DNA of 64,000 nucleotides. Origin: Ganoderma boninense (lineage: Eukaryota > Basidiomycota > Agaricomycetes > Polyporales > Polyporaceae). The notes beneath the pieces are model-generated. The model was given only the letters and a program-made list of their open reading frames with translations, was not told where the DNA came from and made no database searches. Every line of letters begins with the position of its first letter. Within the stretch, counting starts at the first letter, position 1. The translations under genes were made by a program, and so were the position numbers. Shown piece by piece: positions 12,369-24,302 of the stretch. The stretch lies in contig CM035308.1 in NCBI GenBank assembly GCA_002900995.3, positions 1,302,001 through 1,366,000 on the forward strand, written 5' to 3'.

Positions 12369-13544
12369 ATGGCCGCTACACAGTACAATCAAGATCAGCT
12401 TAGAGAGCTCATTCAAGGCCCAAGCGACGTAGAGTGGACGTTCGTGCTGCACCGGTTACGCATGGACGCGTCGTGTCGCTGAACCACCGTTCGCCTTTGT
12501 TCATAGGTACGAGATGAGGCGGCAGTGTCAGGAGATTTTGCCGCACCTGTTCCTGGGGCCTCTCCAAGCGTCCAAGTCTTTGGATACCCTCAAGTCTCTC
12601 GGCATTACGCATATGTACGTTCCGAATCAGCCTCCGCTCCTCCGTGGCGCCACACAAGACGGAACGACAGACTGACATTTCGCGTCAATGTTCATCCAGT
12701 GTTTGCATACGTGACGCGAAGGAGGCGTTCTCTGTACGGCCACGGTTCCCAGAACACTTCCAGTACATGGTGTTAGATGTCCAGGACAGCGAGGAGCAGA
12801 ACCTCATCCGCTTGTTTCCCCAGTGAGTGCTCAACCACCGCAGAATCCCCGTCATTGCCTTACGTTTGTGGCTGACTTTACATCCGTGTGGCGTAGAGCA
12901 AAGCAGTTCATCGACGACGCGATCGCAAAGGGTGGGTGTGTGCTCGTACATTGCAATGGTGCGTTCTGCTTCTTTGATCGTTCTCGTATTGGCCCCCTAC
13001 CCCCGTCTTGTCCTCGCTACCTCCCTTCTCTCTCGTCTGTATCATCTGGAAATAATGCTGAACTCCGAACGACGGCCCCGTCAGGCGGAATCAGCCTGTC
13101 TCCATCGTTTGTCGTGATGTACGTCATGCAGTTCTACAACCTGTCCTGGGAGGACGCCCTCCATCTGGTCCAGAACCGGCGGTACTGCATCTCGCCCAAT
13201 GGCGGCTTCATGACGCAGATCAAGGTCAGTTCTCACCCCGGGACGCGCCCCACCGCACGCGCGACCCGGTCCCTGCAGGGTGCTGACATGCGGCGTTGGC
13301 GTTTTTAGGAATATGAGTCGATCTACAAGGCCAAGGTGGCTATCGCGTCACATCCACAACGTCTCTTCTCCGTTCGGAGGAAGCGCTCGGATGAGGACGA
13401 CGAGGACCAAGTACAAAGGTGACTACAGCACGTTTCCGTAGTAATCGAGTGCGTAATGCTGATGCGCGTGCTGTCTCTAGGGAGGGCGAGCGTACGAAAC
13501 GCGCCCTAGTGGATGAGGATGATGATGACGCGATGCAGACATAG
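12369..13544 (+). CDS. STYX-like dual-specificity pseudophosphatase
   Basis: Has the dual-specificity phosphatase fold. Seven exons (12369-12439, 12507-12614, 12700-12822, 12897-12958, 13085-13224, 13309-13418, 13481-13544) give 225 residues. Conserved parts: YEMRRQCQEILPHLFLGPL; ITHIVCIRDAKEA; YMVLDVQDSEEQNLI; the P-loop region VLVHCNGGISLSPSF; VQNRRYCISPNGGF; and an acidic and basic tail (KRSDEDDEDQ, DEDDDDAMQT). The P-loop keeps the Cys but has Leu where the phosphate-binding Arg of HCX5R should be, so catalysis is unlikely and phospho-protein binding is the more likely role. In animals STYX retains phospho-MAPK and binds an F-box protein. The first donor is the less common GTTCGT, chosen because it restores W-T-Y. 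It diverges from ZNG1 over a short promoter. Confidence 0.9.
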
Positions 13545-14689
13545 TCAGCCCGTCCCATGCACATATCCTAGCCCGTGTCTGCGTCGCTGTTGTTGTTGGA
13601 CCGCTGTTGGTATTTTATATCTGATCCGGTAATGTCATATTACACGAATGCCTGCTCTTTATGTCGGCACTACTGTCACTCATGTTCTGAATGAAGCCAG
13701 GACTCGTTCTGGTGCTCTGGTGTCGCAAATATTCCCCCTTCCAGTGTACTAACGCGAGCTGGGAACAGGGTATGGAACAATGGTGGAATTGGAACGTGAG
13801 TGAGGTGCATATATCAAGTCATTTCCATGTTCTCCCATGTTCTACCTTGTTTTTAGGTTGGCCGCAGAACGTTTCGTGAAATTGTATGATTGTGATATGC
13901 TCATCTTCATGCGTCAGACCAGATAGTTCTGGCTTTCAAACAAGACAACACACTGCTCATCAGCTTCCTCCCACACTCGATCATCGTCGTGTATCGTTTT
14001 TTCCCGACCATCAGTAAAGGTATTCTGATGCCAGTTCTGCCTTCCAGCCAGGGGTCTACGTACGTGCTTCACTTTGTTGCACCATGGTGGTTTACAAAGG
14101 CTTTGTCCAACATTACCGACTTTTTTTGTCCTCCACCCAGCCAGATAGGTTTGAACCGGCACCATCGGCTTGGACATGGTGCGATGGTTCGGAATATCGT
14201 AACCTCGGCCTAAGTGGTCATAGATCCGAAGTAAGTGATGATGGACATTGGGGTGCCTTACGAGATTCGATAACAAAAGGAGAAAGCCTTCTCCCTATCA
14301 AGCCTCGGCGGTCCGGTCGGGTTGTACACTGGAGCCAACTTAAAACCAGAACACCCGACAAAGTCGTCTCACGCCGTCGCCGAGAGAAAGCGTTTCGACG
14401 GAATTTTCCGGCAGAGATATGTCATGAGCCCAGTTCGTTCTCGCATCCGCCGAACGTGCCCGTCGTATACCCTTCGAACTCACTTCTTCCAAGGCGCCCC
14501 CATGCACAGAAGTGCCACACACCATTGCGGAGCTTGACCGCTGGGCGGCAGGCACCTGATGCTCTCAGTGGGCGAGAGGCGTCCTGTAAAGTCGTGCATC
14601 GGCGTCGCGGCCATGAAATAAATACCGCTCGAGGTTTCGAAAGGTCCACGTCCCCTCCATCATTCACTTACTGGGAGCGCCCTACCGAG
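13545..14689. other. Spacer between the STYX-like gene and the GMC gene
   Basis: The 3' flank of the STYX-like gene and the 5' flank of the GMC gene. A 281-codon plus frame ending inside the GMC gene shows no domain and is not credited. Confidence 0.4.
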
Positions 14690-17198
14690 ATGATTCGTGG
14701 GACTTGGATGGCTTTGACGGTCAACGTCGCCTCGGCGTTGGGTGCACTATACCAGGGACCGACACAGCAAGTGCTGAACAGTACGTATGACTACGTTATA
14801 GTTGGAGGTACGTCCGATTCTTGCAGCGCCTCCAACGATGTTGCTAATCCAGACGTAATATGGAATAGCTGGCGCAGGTGGCGCGGTCATGGCTTCACGC
14901 TTGTCCGAAGACCCTCGCGTACGAGATAGAGGCTGGCGGAAGGTGTGTGATTGAAATGATAAGCTAGGCTTTCGGAAACAACCTTACGTCAACGCACAGT
15001 GACTTCGAAAATCTGAATATTTCTGTCCCTGGACGGTTGTCCACTTTGCCTCGATCCAAGTTTGTACGTACCCAGAATTGGACATGCCACATAGGATCCA
15101 ACGCGAACTCACATTCGTTATTGCAGGATTGGAACTTCACCACGACAGCTCAAGCTGGCCTGGACAATTGACCCATCGCGTACCCAAGAGGGTTCGTCCT
15201 CGGTGGCTCTACAGCGATTAGTAAACTTGCGCATATCCTCTCCGACTTCTCCGCAATTAATGGGAGGCTTAGATCAGATGGCGTCCTGTCGAGGGACCGT
15301 GGACGATTACGACCGTTGGGCGAACGTGACTGGAGACGACGGGTGGTCTTGGAAGAAGTTACTTCCCTTTATCTTCAAGGTGGACAGGATGACGGCTCCA
15401 GCTGACCGGCACAACACCACCGGACAATTCGATCCTTCAATTCACAAGAACGGTAATTGCACCTACATTCTTAGTATACCCATCACATTGATCGAGAAGT
15501 TGTGATCCTTGGGGCCAGGTATTCTGCCGATCAGCGTAGAAGGCTTTCCTCTCGAGATAAGTCCTCGGGTGGTGAATACTACTCAAGAGCTGGCCCAGCA
15601 ATTCCCGTTCAATGTTGACTATAACTCTGGAGATACAATTGGGTTCGGTAGGCTCTTTCATCTGGTACAAGATGAATACGTTCAATATTCATCGACACAG
15701 GTTGGATACAGAGCACGGTACGTAATGTGTAATTGGGTAAGGATACCCCGCCATCTTGACGTGCCCTTAGATTCACGACGGACGCCGCGTGACCTCCGCT
15801 ACATCCTACCTTGCCCGAGCTTTCGACCGCAAGAACCTCGACATAATGGTGAACACTCATGTAACGAAGGTTTTGTCTGTCGGCATAGAAGATGGAGAAC
15901 CCGTATTTCGCGGTGTTCAGTTTGCCCAGACTGCTAATGGTAAACCGCTGTCACCATGAGTCGCCTTGAGCCATAAATGACCGCCAAACAGGACCATTCT
16001 ACTCCCTCCACGCCAGAAAGGAAGTAATCTTATCTGCTGGATCCCTCAAGACGCCGCACATTCGTAGGTACCTTGCGCCTTCTTCCTCCGGCATGCCGCT
16101 TAGTCTATTGGGCTTTTAGTGATGCTCTCTGGTATCGGTGATGTAAGGGACCTGAAGCCCATGGGTATCGAGCCTATTGTCAATCTTCCTGCGGTGGGCA
16201 AGAACTTGCATGTATGTTGCTTTTGGCTCTTTATTCTTGGGTCTTAATAACGACTGAGCTTCTCGCTAGGACCATGTGTTCCTCGGCAACAGCTGGTTCG
16301 TTCACTCAAACAACACCCTCGACAACCTCCGCCGTAACAGTACCCTTGCTGCTGAAGCTCTCGCGCTCTGGCAGATCAACGGGACCGGTCCTTTGGGTCT
16401 AGGCGGATCGACGCAATTTGGGTGGCTGCGGGTTCCCCGAGCCACCGAATTCTTCCGGACTTTCGGGATTCGCGACTCCAGTCCGGGGCTTACCTCTGCG
16501 CACTTTGAACTGATCGCGATTGTGAGCTTCAACGTTCCTGCTTTCTTAATGACTCACCGACGAACTATATCTAGAATAGCTTTGTATCGAAGACAGTCAA
16601 GCTCCCTGCTGAAGGCCACTTCTTTTCAATCGTCACAGCAGTCATCTCTCCGACGGCTCGTAAGTGCTCCTTGTCACTACCTCTCGCAATCATGTTTAAC
16701 AGCGGAATCAGGAGGCAATGTGACTTTGAAAAGCACGAACCCATTCGACGCTCCCCTTATCAACCCCAACCTGCTAGGGTCGCCAGTCGACCTCGCCATC
16801 ATGCGGGAAGCTGTCAAAGCGGCCCGTGGTTTTGTCACCGCGCCTACTTGGTCTGATTACATCCTCGGCGAGTTTGGAGCGTTTGCGAACGCAACGACAG
16901 AGGACGCGCTCGACACTTACATTCGCAGCAACTCGGATACCGTTGACCACCCAGTGGGCACGGCAGCGATGGGGAACGGCGTAGATGGTGCACTCGACTC
17001 ACATCTCAGGGTGAAAGGAACTGTTGGACTGCGAGTAGTAGATGCATTTGCCTTTGTGAGTGGCCAAGCGGCAGCGAAGGAGCATGGGGGATGCTGATCA
17101 GCTTTGAACTACAGCCATTCATCCCGTCGGGACACACGCAAGGCCCAACTTACATCCTCGCAGAGCGTGCGGCACACCTCGTCATGACAGGATTATGA
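14690..17198 (+). pseudogene. Aryl-alcohol-oxidase-like GMC flavoprotein gene with a stop and a frameshift
   Basis: GMC enzymes of this type are secreted FAD oxidases that make hydrogen peroxide for lignin attack. About 14 exons can be joined, including a 17-nt one (GWIQST). The first exon has a signal-peptide-like start (MIRGTWMALTVNVASALGAL) and the dinucleotide fold YVIVGGAGAGGAV. Later come YPRGFVLGGSTAIN, SAGSLKTPHILMLSGIGD, the active-site VDHPVGTAAM, and the C-terminal FIPSGHTQGPTYILAERA. Both catalytic His positions are kept. Two lesions break it. In exon 2, SEDPRV and IEAGGS lie in different frames (near 14915-14925), consistent with loss of 2 nt. An in-frame TGA at 15169-15171 lies between GLDN and PIAYPRG, where the family usually has an extra residue before IAYPRG. 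All else is conserved, so the decay is recent, or the two sites are assembly errors. Confidence 0.75.
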
Positions 17199-17639
17199 TG
17201 ACAGTGTTCTCAGTGCCCTGGCGGATTACACGACTCGAAGCCTCCGTCGCAGTACCGCTGGCAGAGGGATGTTCGTGGCCGCGTTTCACTAGCAATACTT
17301 CGGATGCACAAATTTTGTACAAGCGAGAAAAGCATGGTCCTGTCTAGAGTCTCAGAAATGTTGTGCAAGAGGAACAGAACAGTGACGAGAGGCCTGAGCC
17401 CACTTGACCATTTGAACTTCGACTCGAACCAGAAAGCTGAGCGGCCCGCGGATCGGGCCGGCACTTGATGTTTGGAGGGTGGGCGGCTACTGGGAAGGCT
17501 CCACGTATTCTCCGACCAAAGTCGCTTCTCGTCCCGTTCGCTGCGCTGTCCTGTCTTGCTCCGTCTTTCGCTCTTTGCTCTAACTTATTCCCTGTCTTTC
17601 GCCTCCATCTCAGCACTTTTATACCCGGAATCAGCCAAC
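17199..17639. other. Spacer between GMC gene and HUT1
   Basis: 5' flank of HUT1. Pyrimidine-rich tracts occur on the plus strand at about 17530-17630, shortly before the HUT1 start. Nothing else was recognised. Confidence 0.45.
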
Positions 17640-19139
17640 ATGTCATACCTAAGGTATTAGGTCCCGCAACGTCGTCAGGCAAACTCGGGCCGCTGATTTA
17701 GGTGAATGTATGCAGGCTAGGACTATGTGTTGGCGGGGTTTACTCCATGTTTCTTGTGAGTTGCTCTTGTATTGAGTTATCTCTCTATCTCTGAAGCGTC
17801 CATAGCTATGGGCAATTGCCCAAGAACGATGTACGTTCAGCACACGAAGCTTTGCTACGAATAGACCAGTTCACACGCCGTTCAGTATCCGTTCCCTTCC
17901 AGCACATAGACGGCACTTCCTCTGAGAAGTTCAACTCTCCCCTCGTCCTGGGAACATGCCAAAGTTTTCTCAGTGCCCTGGCCGCACTATTCTACATACT
18001 CCTCCGCCGAAAGCCCGACCAGACTCTCTACCAAACCCTCGGACTTCACGACTCCACGAAGCCGGTATCCAACGGCGTCGCGAACGGCAAGGCAAACGGA
18101 ACCGCTGTTGCAAATGGGCACGCGAAGGCGAACGGCCACAGCCATACCCACCACGACAAGCTCGATACCCGGTTCGATACGCGCTCGCTCCTCCTCCGCT
18201 ACTTCCAGTGCGCCGTCTTCATCACCTCTGCTGCTCCGTTCGGGTTCGCCGCACTCTCGTACATTACATACCCCGCAATGGTGCTCGGAAAGTCATGCAA
18301 GCTCGTGCCGGTCATGATCATGAACGTCCTCCTCTACCGCCGCAAGTTCGCGCGGCACAAGTACCTCGTCGTCGCGATGGTCACGCTCGGAATCACGATG
18401 TTCATGGGCTTCGGCAGCGAGAAGCCCAGCAAGGCCAAGTCCTCCAAGCACGGCAGCACGAACGGCGAGCTCTCCGCATACACACAGCTGATCGGGATCT
18501 CGTACCTGCTCATCAACCTGCTCATCGACGGCGCGACGAACTCGACGCAGGACGAGATCTTCGCGCGGTACAAGGTCTCGGGCCAGCAGATGATGTTCTG
18601 GATCAACGTGTTCTGCACCGCGCTCACGTCCGCCATCTCCGTTCTGCCACTGCCGCAGATACCTGTGCTGCACCCCGCGGCCTCGGGCACGGAGCTTGAA
18701 GCGGCACTTGCGTTCATCCGGACGCACCCGGACGTCGTTGTGCCGCTCGCGCAGTTCGCGCTTACGGGCGCACTAGGACAGCTGTTCATCTTCGAGACAC
18801 TGCAGCACTTTGGGTCCCTCACCCTTGTGTACGTTCTGTTTTCTGCGAAGTAGTGTGAATGTGACGCTAACGAGAGTGTAACGCAGTACAATCACTCTAA
18901 CGCGGAAACTCTTCACGATGCTTCTGTCCGTCATCGTCTACAATCACAAGCTCACGCCTGGTCAGTGGCTCGGCGCCGGCGTCGTCTTCGCGGGCATCTC
19001 TGTCGAGGCGTGGGTGAAGCGGAGAGGTGGGCCCGTTCTCGAAGTCATCGCGAATGGCTGACTAATTCTGTTTGTCGTAGATGTACATGCGAAGCGTGTC
19101 ATCCAGGAGAAGGAGAAGGCACGCATAAAGACGCTCTGA
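17640..19139 (+). CDS. HUT1: HUT1/SLC35B1-type ER nucleotide(-sugar) transporter
   Basis: ER multispanning carrier. Yeast Hut1 was named for UDP-galactose transport, and the animal SLC35B1 exchanges ATP and ADP across the ER membrane. Six exons (17640-17653, 17716-17755, 17806-17830, 17886-18828, 18887-19026, 19081-19139) give 406 residues. The first three tiny exons spell [20 protein letters not shown] and then AIAQERLSVPF, the conserved N-terminus. Next is [13 protein letters not shown], then a hydrophilic Asn/Gly/His-rich loop ([16 protein letters not shown]), and a run of helices with [19 protein letters not shown], the SLC35B signature. Further on are [37 protein letters not shown] and [15 protein letters not shown]. 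The C-terminal tail is Lys-rich ([10 protein letters not shown]). Confidence 0.95.
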
Positions 19140-19549
19140 TGGCGCATGGATATACTAGACAATTCACAATTGCATACTCGATACTCGTACAAGGGAAACG
19201 ACGCGGTATACGAAACATCGGTAAGTGCAAGGTTGATATATGGATTTTCTGGGGTGTGATGTGAAGATAGTCGTACAACGACGAGTGGTCTGGAATGCAG
19301 AATCAGATGAGGGAATGACTGGTCTCAGGAGCGACCAGACAAAATGGTTCTGCAAGTCGGTGGAGTAGTCGTGGGGGATGGGTCGAAGAGTCAATGAAGA
19401 CAGCTGGCGAGGATGATGAAACAGGATGGGGCGACGGTAACATTTGTAGATAGCGATGGGTCGTTTCGTGGGAGGCGTCCCGTCGTCACTGGGAGCCACG
19501 GCATACCACCGAAAGCACCTCCACTTACCTTGCCGTCGCACGGTGACCT
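19140..19549. other. Convergent spacer between HUT1 and paralog A
   Basis: 3' flanks of two convergent genes. No frame continues the C-terminus of paralog A. Confidence 0.5.
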
Positions 19550-22086
19550 TCATACCGCGAGCGTATGAACGTCTCGGCCTAGCAAGTCAAAGAAGAGATC
19601 GCCCTCGGAATTGGTAATCGGAGTGGAGAGTGTGAACTTGCTCGACGGTGGGTAATAGTACTGGCATCCTTCTTCAAGCTTCCGTAGTCCCTTCATGACG
19701 CTCTTGACGTCCCCCTTATTAAGTAGTTGGTCGTTGAGCATCTTGTGTATGTCTGGGATCGGAACTCCTTTGTCCCAAGGCTCTGTAGTTTGGTGGGGTG
19801 TCACGGAGCACCGGCAGTCGGGCTCCTTGATCTCAATCGCGAAGCCTCTGGCTACAGCGGAGGTCTTGATCTCCGCGACGATATTCCAACTTATAGACCC
19901 TTCGGTCCTAGGGAAGCATTTGCACCATTAGTCCACGCCTAACACAGATGATAATAAGATCGGGCGTACTCCACAGTGCTTCGAGAGTGCTCAACTTTCT
20001 CGCTAGAGACCTTGAGCTCTATTTCACCTGACATTTTGATCTTCAGAGGGCCGTGCAACGGGGTCCAGGGCCCGGTCGGAAGCTCAACCTTGTTATGAGC
20101 GTTGCCTAACACATCATCCGCATTGTTCAGCGCACGATACAAAGTTGCAAATGAAACGTACTCACACTCGACACTGTCTGTCAGCTTAACCCCGCCCACC
20201 GACAAGTTGCACTCGCGGATCCACTGGCCGTAGTTCTCAAACATGTTCGACGCCTTGATGTCCCCGTCCACATCAACTGGTTTCCATTTCCACTCATTTC
20301 CCTGACCCTGGCCGGTGCCGCGCCCCATATGCTGCTGAACGAATTCCACACTGCTGGCCTTCCAGTTGCCGCTCAGTCGGCCAGCGAGGATGGAAGTAGT
20401 GAAAACTTCGGCGCCATTATCCAACAGGAGTGAAAGCAGCATGCGTCTGGAGATGGCCAAGGTTCCGCGCGAGGACTCGCTACCAGCAACCCACGATGCA
20501 GGGTTGGGCTTGAAGGAGCTGATGGGGGGAGGCTTTTGGTCCGAGTCTACCGTTCCCAGGATGAATAGGATCGGCTCCAGCGGTGGGCTCGCGGTGAACT
20601 CTGGTACAAACACCCCCCAGGCCAGCGAGAGACCATGGGCAGATCTCGTGGTAGCGGTGTCCTTGATGATAGGGAATCTGCCGAGGATGTCCATCTTACA
20701 AACGTGGAGCCAGGGGAAGTAGACGGTTTGAATATAGTTGACGAAATTTTTGACTGCTAGCTCCTCGTCAATGCCCTCCCTGCTTGTCCCCCAACGCGTG
20801 TGTCGGGAGGAAAGGCTCGCATCTATCGAACAGATTAGCAAAAATGTGGTTATGTTGAATGAAGTATATACGCGCACCGTGAAGGTCGAGGTAGATGTCT
20901 TGGAGGCCGTTGCTGGTTGACCGGGTCCCGCCGGCATCACCGAGTCTGATCTTTACCTCAAATGCCAGGCGACAGCCTTGAAGAGTGAGAGATTCGTCGC
21001 TATGCAGGTGCGTCAGTCGGACCCACAAGGAGTAAGATAAAGCACTCACGTAGATTCCGATCCCTCCTGGCCAGTCTTCTTCAGTTTCGCTTGAACGATG
21101 TCAATGACAACGATCGCGACAGCACCCTCGGCCTGATGCACGGTCTCATTCTTCTGTGGTGCTTGCAAAAGCACCGAGACCTCCTTTATCTCAATGTTGA
21201 AACCCTTATCTTGTACCAGCCGTATCATTTGGTTTTGCTTGAAAATCTCATCGATCTGTTTGTTGATGGATTGTTGCGAGATGGCGACGACGATGTCGAA
21301 ACCATCCATTGTCGCATCGTTGCCTCGGCGGTCAATAGGAAAAGGGGACTCGGGTGGTGGGGAGGGAGGGAGGTTGGAGCCTGAGAGGTCCAGAGGGCAG
21401 AAGAGGGCAACCTGTTCCCCGTTCTGAAGGGCCTTCAAGTAGGATTTAAGGTAGTCTTCAGTCTTCACACCATCCGCGACCACGTTTTGAGGGATGAACT
21501 TCGCTCCTATATTTGGGATCAGTGGGGGCTTATATCAATGAGCAAACAGGACAGACGTACTATCAAATTTGAACCATAGGAGGCGGATACCGCTCTTGTT
21601 CTCGCTTCTTCCCTCATCCTCGTGAGTCAGAGTATATGCAACGGGGACGTGCCAAGACACAGTTTTGTCTGCCCCTTCCTGAACAACACTGTAACGGTAT
21701 AATATTCATTCACTGGGAGGCGCATCTAAGGACATAATACTCACGAAGTGGCCCCAATATTCATGGACTGAATCTTGACATTGAGCTGGACGGACTTGTC
21801 GCAGATGTCGGTAAGGCTTGGCTTCGAGAAGACGAAATCGACGACAGCGCCATTCTCTGCAGTGGTGGAGCGGTATCTGGCCCAGGCATACAGGTATTCT
21901 GGAACCTCGATGTCAGTAGGTGGGCACTGAAAAAAATAGCGAATACATACTCCGGTTTTCAAAATCATCGCCAGCAGCCGTCTCGTACAACTTCATGGCA
22001 GCGGCGTGCTTCTCGTCGAGCTGAGAATTCAAAAACCCTTCAACGAGGTCGGCGGTGGGAGTCTCGGACTTGTTGAGAGTGGACAT
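19550..22086 (-). CDS. Tandem paralog A: unrecognised P47-like (TULIP?) candidate
   Basis: I know no named function. Eight exons (21951-22086, 21745-21898, 21561-21688, 21050-21506, 20878-20999, 20166-20822, 19970-20105, 19550-19907) give 715 residues with every junction in frame. No signal peptide or membrane helix is seen. Order of shared parts: an N-terminal helix (LVEGFLNSQLDEKH); a beta-rich module (KYLYAWARY; VFSKPSLTDICDKSVQLNV); FIPQNVVADGVKTEDYL; the hallmark MDGFDIVVAISQQSINKQI near residue 210; GCRLAFEVKI; YLDLH; a long beta-rich half with ILFILGTVDS and GTLAISRRMLL; and the C-terminal CQYYYPPSSKFTL with GDLFFDLL. It lacks the second N-terminal module found in paralogs B and C. The hallmark resembles what I know of bacterial P47-like proteins; this is inference. 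Confidence 0.8.
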
Positions 22087-24302
22087 CTTGTACTCAAGGG
22101 AAGGGGAGAAGGAGTTCGAGTTGTTGGTATAGACAAGAGCTCAGCGAGACTCGGTTAAGTAGTCTTCTGAAGGCGCGCAGAGGCGCAGCGATGTCGGAAA
22201 CAATGGTAAAATCTCTCAGGTTCTAAAATCGATGGAGTGCCCCATGACGCGTGGAATATGGCAAGGGAGGAGGGAATAGCCCCCATGTGGTTGACAAGCA
22301 ACATGTTCTGAGCACGAGGTGGCTTCCACGCCTGCTCAAAGCAGAATGGCATCAGCGACGCGGACCGCAAAGGTGCACTGTCCTGGGCGCGCTTCAGGGC
22401 CTGGAGGACTATTCAGAAGTCCCAGGCTCTCAAAAAGGAGGTTCCAGAGAGCATGATACGGCCTAAGGCGACGCGTAACGCATGCCTAGGGCGACAGGGA
22501 AGCTCAGGGTTGCCTCAGGTAATGACGCTCTTGCTGATATGTGGTTATGCTTAACGGCACTGCCCGCGTCAACCTCTGGTTCCCTGTCCGATAAAACACT
22601 GCGTGCGTACATGAGGTTGTCCGCGCCAAATGCAAATGGAAACGTCCACTCCAAGTGCTCTGTGAAACTGAGACCCGATCACTACTCCCGTTCTTGAGGG
22701 CAAGTCGGCGGGTAAGATGTCACAACACCAGGCGCCGACAAATGACTCGAAGAGATATGAACGCGAACAGTCAGTTCTACCCAGATGAGGATGGCCGAAG
22801 TGCTCCATAGAAGCTCACCATTAATGATGTTCAAAGTCCAGGTCTTCATGGTTATGATGCGTGACTGTGGAAAGGAGCAAGGGCAGTACGACACGGCCAC
22901 AGCTGGGAAGGCGCATTCACCTGACACTGTAAGTCGCCCAAGTACATTCTTCGCTGGCATCAACGCCACACTGGGTGTCTAGCATCCACCACGAGTTCGT
23001 GATATGCTGGGCTGACAGCTATGTGGCGTTCACGACCCTAAGTCTGATGACTGTAACCCCGTTCAAGTCCCTACCATGCAGGCCACGCCCCACTCTTGTT
23101 ACCTCATTACCGCCGCGTTTCCCTCAAGAATAGACAGTACAGGGTAAGGAATATTCTGCCGGAAGACAATGTTAGCGGTCGGTAACGACTTGTGAGCAGG
23201 GGGATCACTAACGATTCTGATTTCAACAGGCCCATGATTCAAGCTCGAGCTCTCACCAGCAGTCCACGTCCAAACTTGCCTTCAAGCAGCATCGCGTCAG
23301 CACTCTTTCCAATCTGCGACCCTGAGTATTTGGGTTTGAGGTTGTCGCCGTGAGTCGCATCCGCCGAATACTGCCGGACGTCCACGTAGGACTTAGGGCC
23401 ACTACCGCTAAGTCGAGGCGGAGGGGGTGGCAGGGTCCCGGTTAGTGCGGCTGTGGCTGCCCGGTTCGGGATCTTCCGAGCGCGGGCCGGGTGCCTTGGC
23501 TAAGCGCTTGAGCCGCGCCTGGGTGCACTCGGAGCGCTCATACGAATGTCTCTGCCAGTGGCCGTCTCTCAGGCCTCAGGCAAGTCTCGTCCGCGCCGTG
23601 GTGCGTTCCTCCACTCCACAAAGCCCGAGACGAGTCCGAGTCGATACTTACTCGGACGTTAGGCCGCGGCCGCCGCATTGTCTTCACATCAGACACTGGT
23701 CGACCCGCCAGCCTTCCTCGATCGACGCTCGTGAGCGGTGGGATCGGGACGCTGTTCATCGCCGTGCTCGTCGGGTGCCGGGCGGTTGTCTGAGGGTACC
23801 GCAGCGCGAAGCTCGAAAATAGATTGCTGCGGAACTTACATGTAAGTCGATTATGAGGCACGGGTGCTTACTGTGTATATGGTGATCACAAACGCCTTGC
23901 GGTTCCTCGAGCTCCCAACGAGGTCTTTCGTTGTGGCAGATCGCAGTATCTGGCAGAACTCTAAGACCTCTGCGCTCCCGTGTCGGATGGTGATGTAAGC
24001 TGGAGCTCCTGGGCACCGTTCATGCAGCTGCTCAGTCGAATCGATGTCACTGACATGTACGGCGGTCTGAATGGCTATGGATAACTCAAAATCGAACGCA
24101 AGCTTCCCGCATCTCCCGGGAAACCAAAGGAGAATGCATGCGGTATGGAGACCATGACTTGCAGGTACTCTACAGTTCCTACCCACCTAGTCAGTGTGGT
24201 ACAGAAAATCGGTGACTCGAAAACAGCGTATGATCAGCAAGGAATCGCTCGGTGGTGCAAGGGTGCTGGTTAGGGTGACGGCGTGCTTGTGGAACCACAG
24301 GT
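22087..24302. other. Gene-free spacer between paralogs A and B
   Basis: 2.2 kb with the promoter of A and the 3' flank of B. A minus frame at 23851-24186 contains KLAFDFELSIAIQ, faintly like the LAFEV motif of the paralogs. It could be a relic of a fourth copy, but I could not chain it to other exons. Confidence 0.35.
22238..22302 (-). repeat. Upstream block of paralog A, shared with paralog B
   Basis: On the plus strand this runs from GTGCCCCATGA to CCATGTGGTTGACAAGCAAC (22283-22302). The matching block before paralog B has CCATGTGGTGGACAAACAAC. The core lies about 197-216 bp before the start codon of A, against 194-213 bp before that of B. It may be a retained promoter element or leader segment. 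Confidence 0.6.

Noticed and set aside
14084..14929. 281-codon plus-strand frame reaching into the GMC gene
   Set aside because: Only its last part is GMC exon 1 plus an intron read through; the rest shows no domain.
23756..24186. Possible relic of a fourth P47-like paralog between A and B
   Set aside because: Only a short KLAFDFELSI resemblance; no further motif follows in order and no exon joins could be made.
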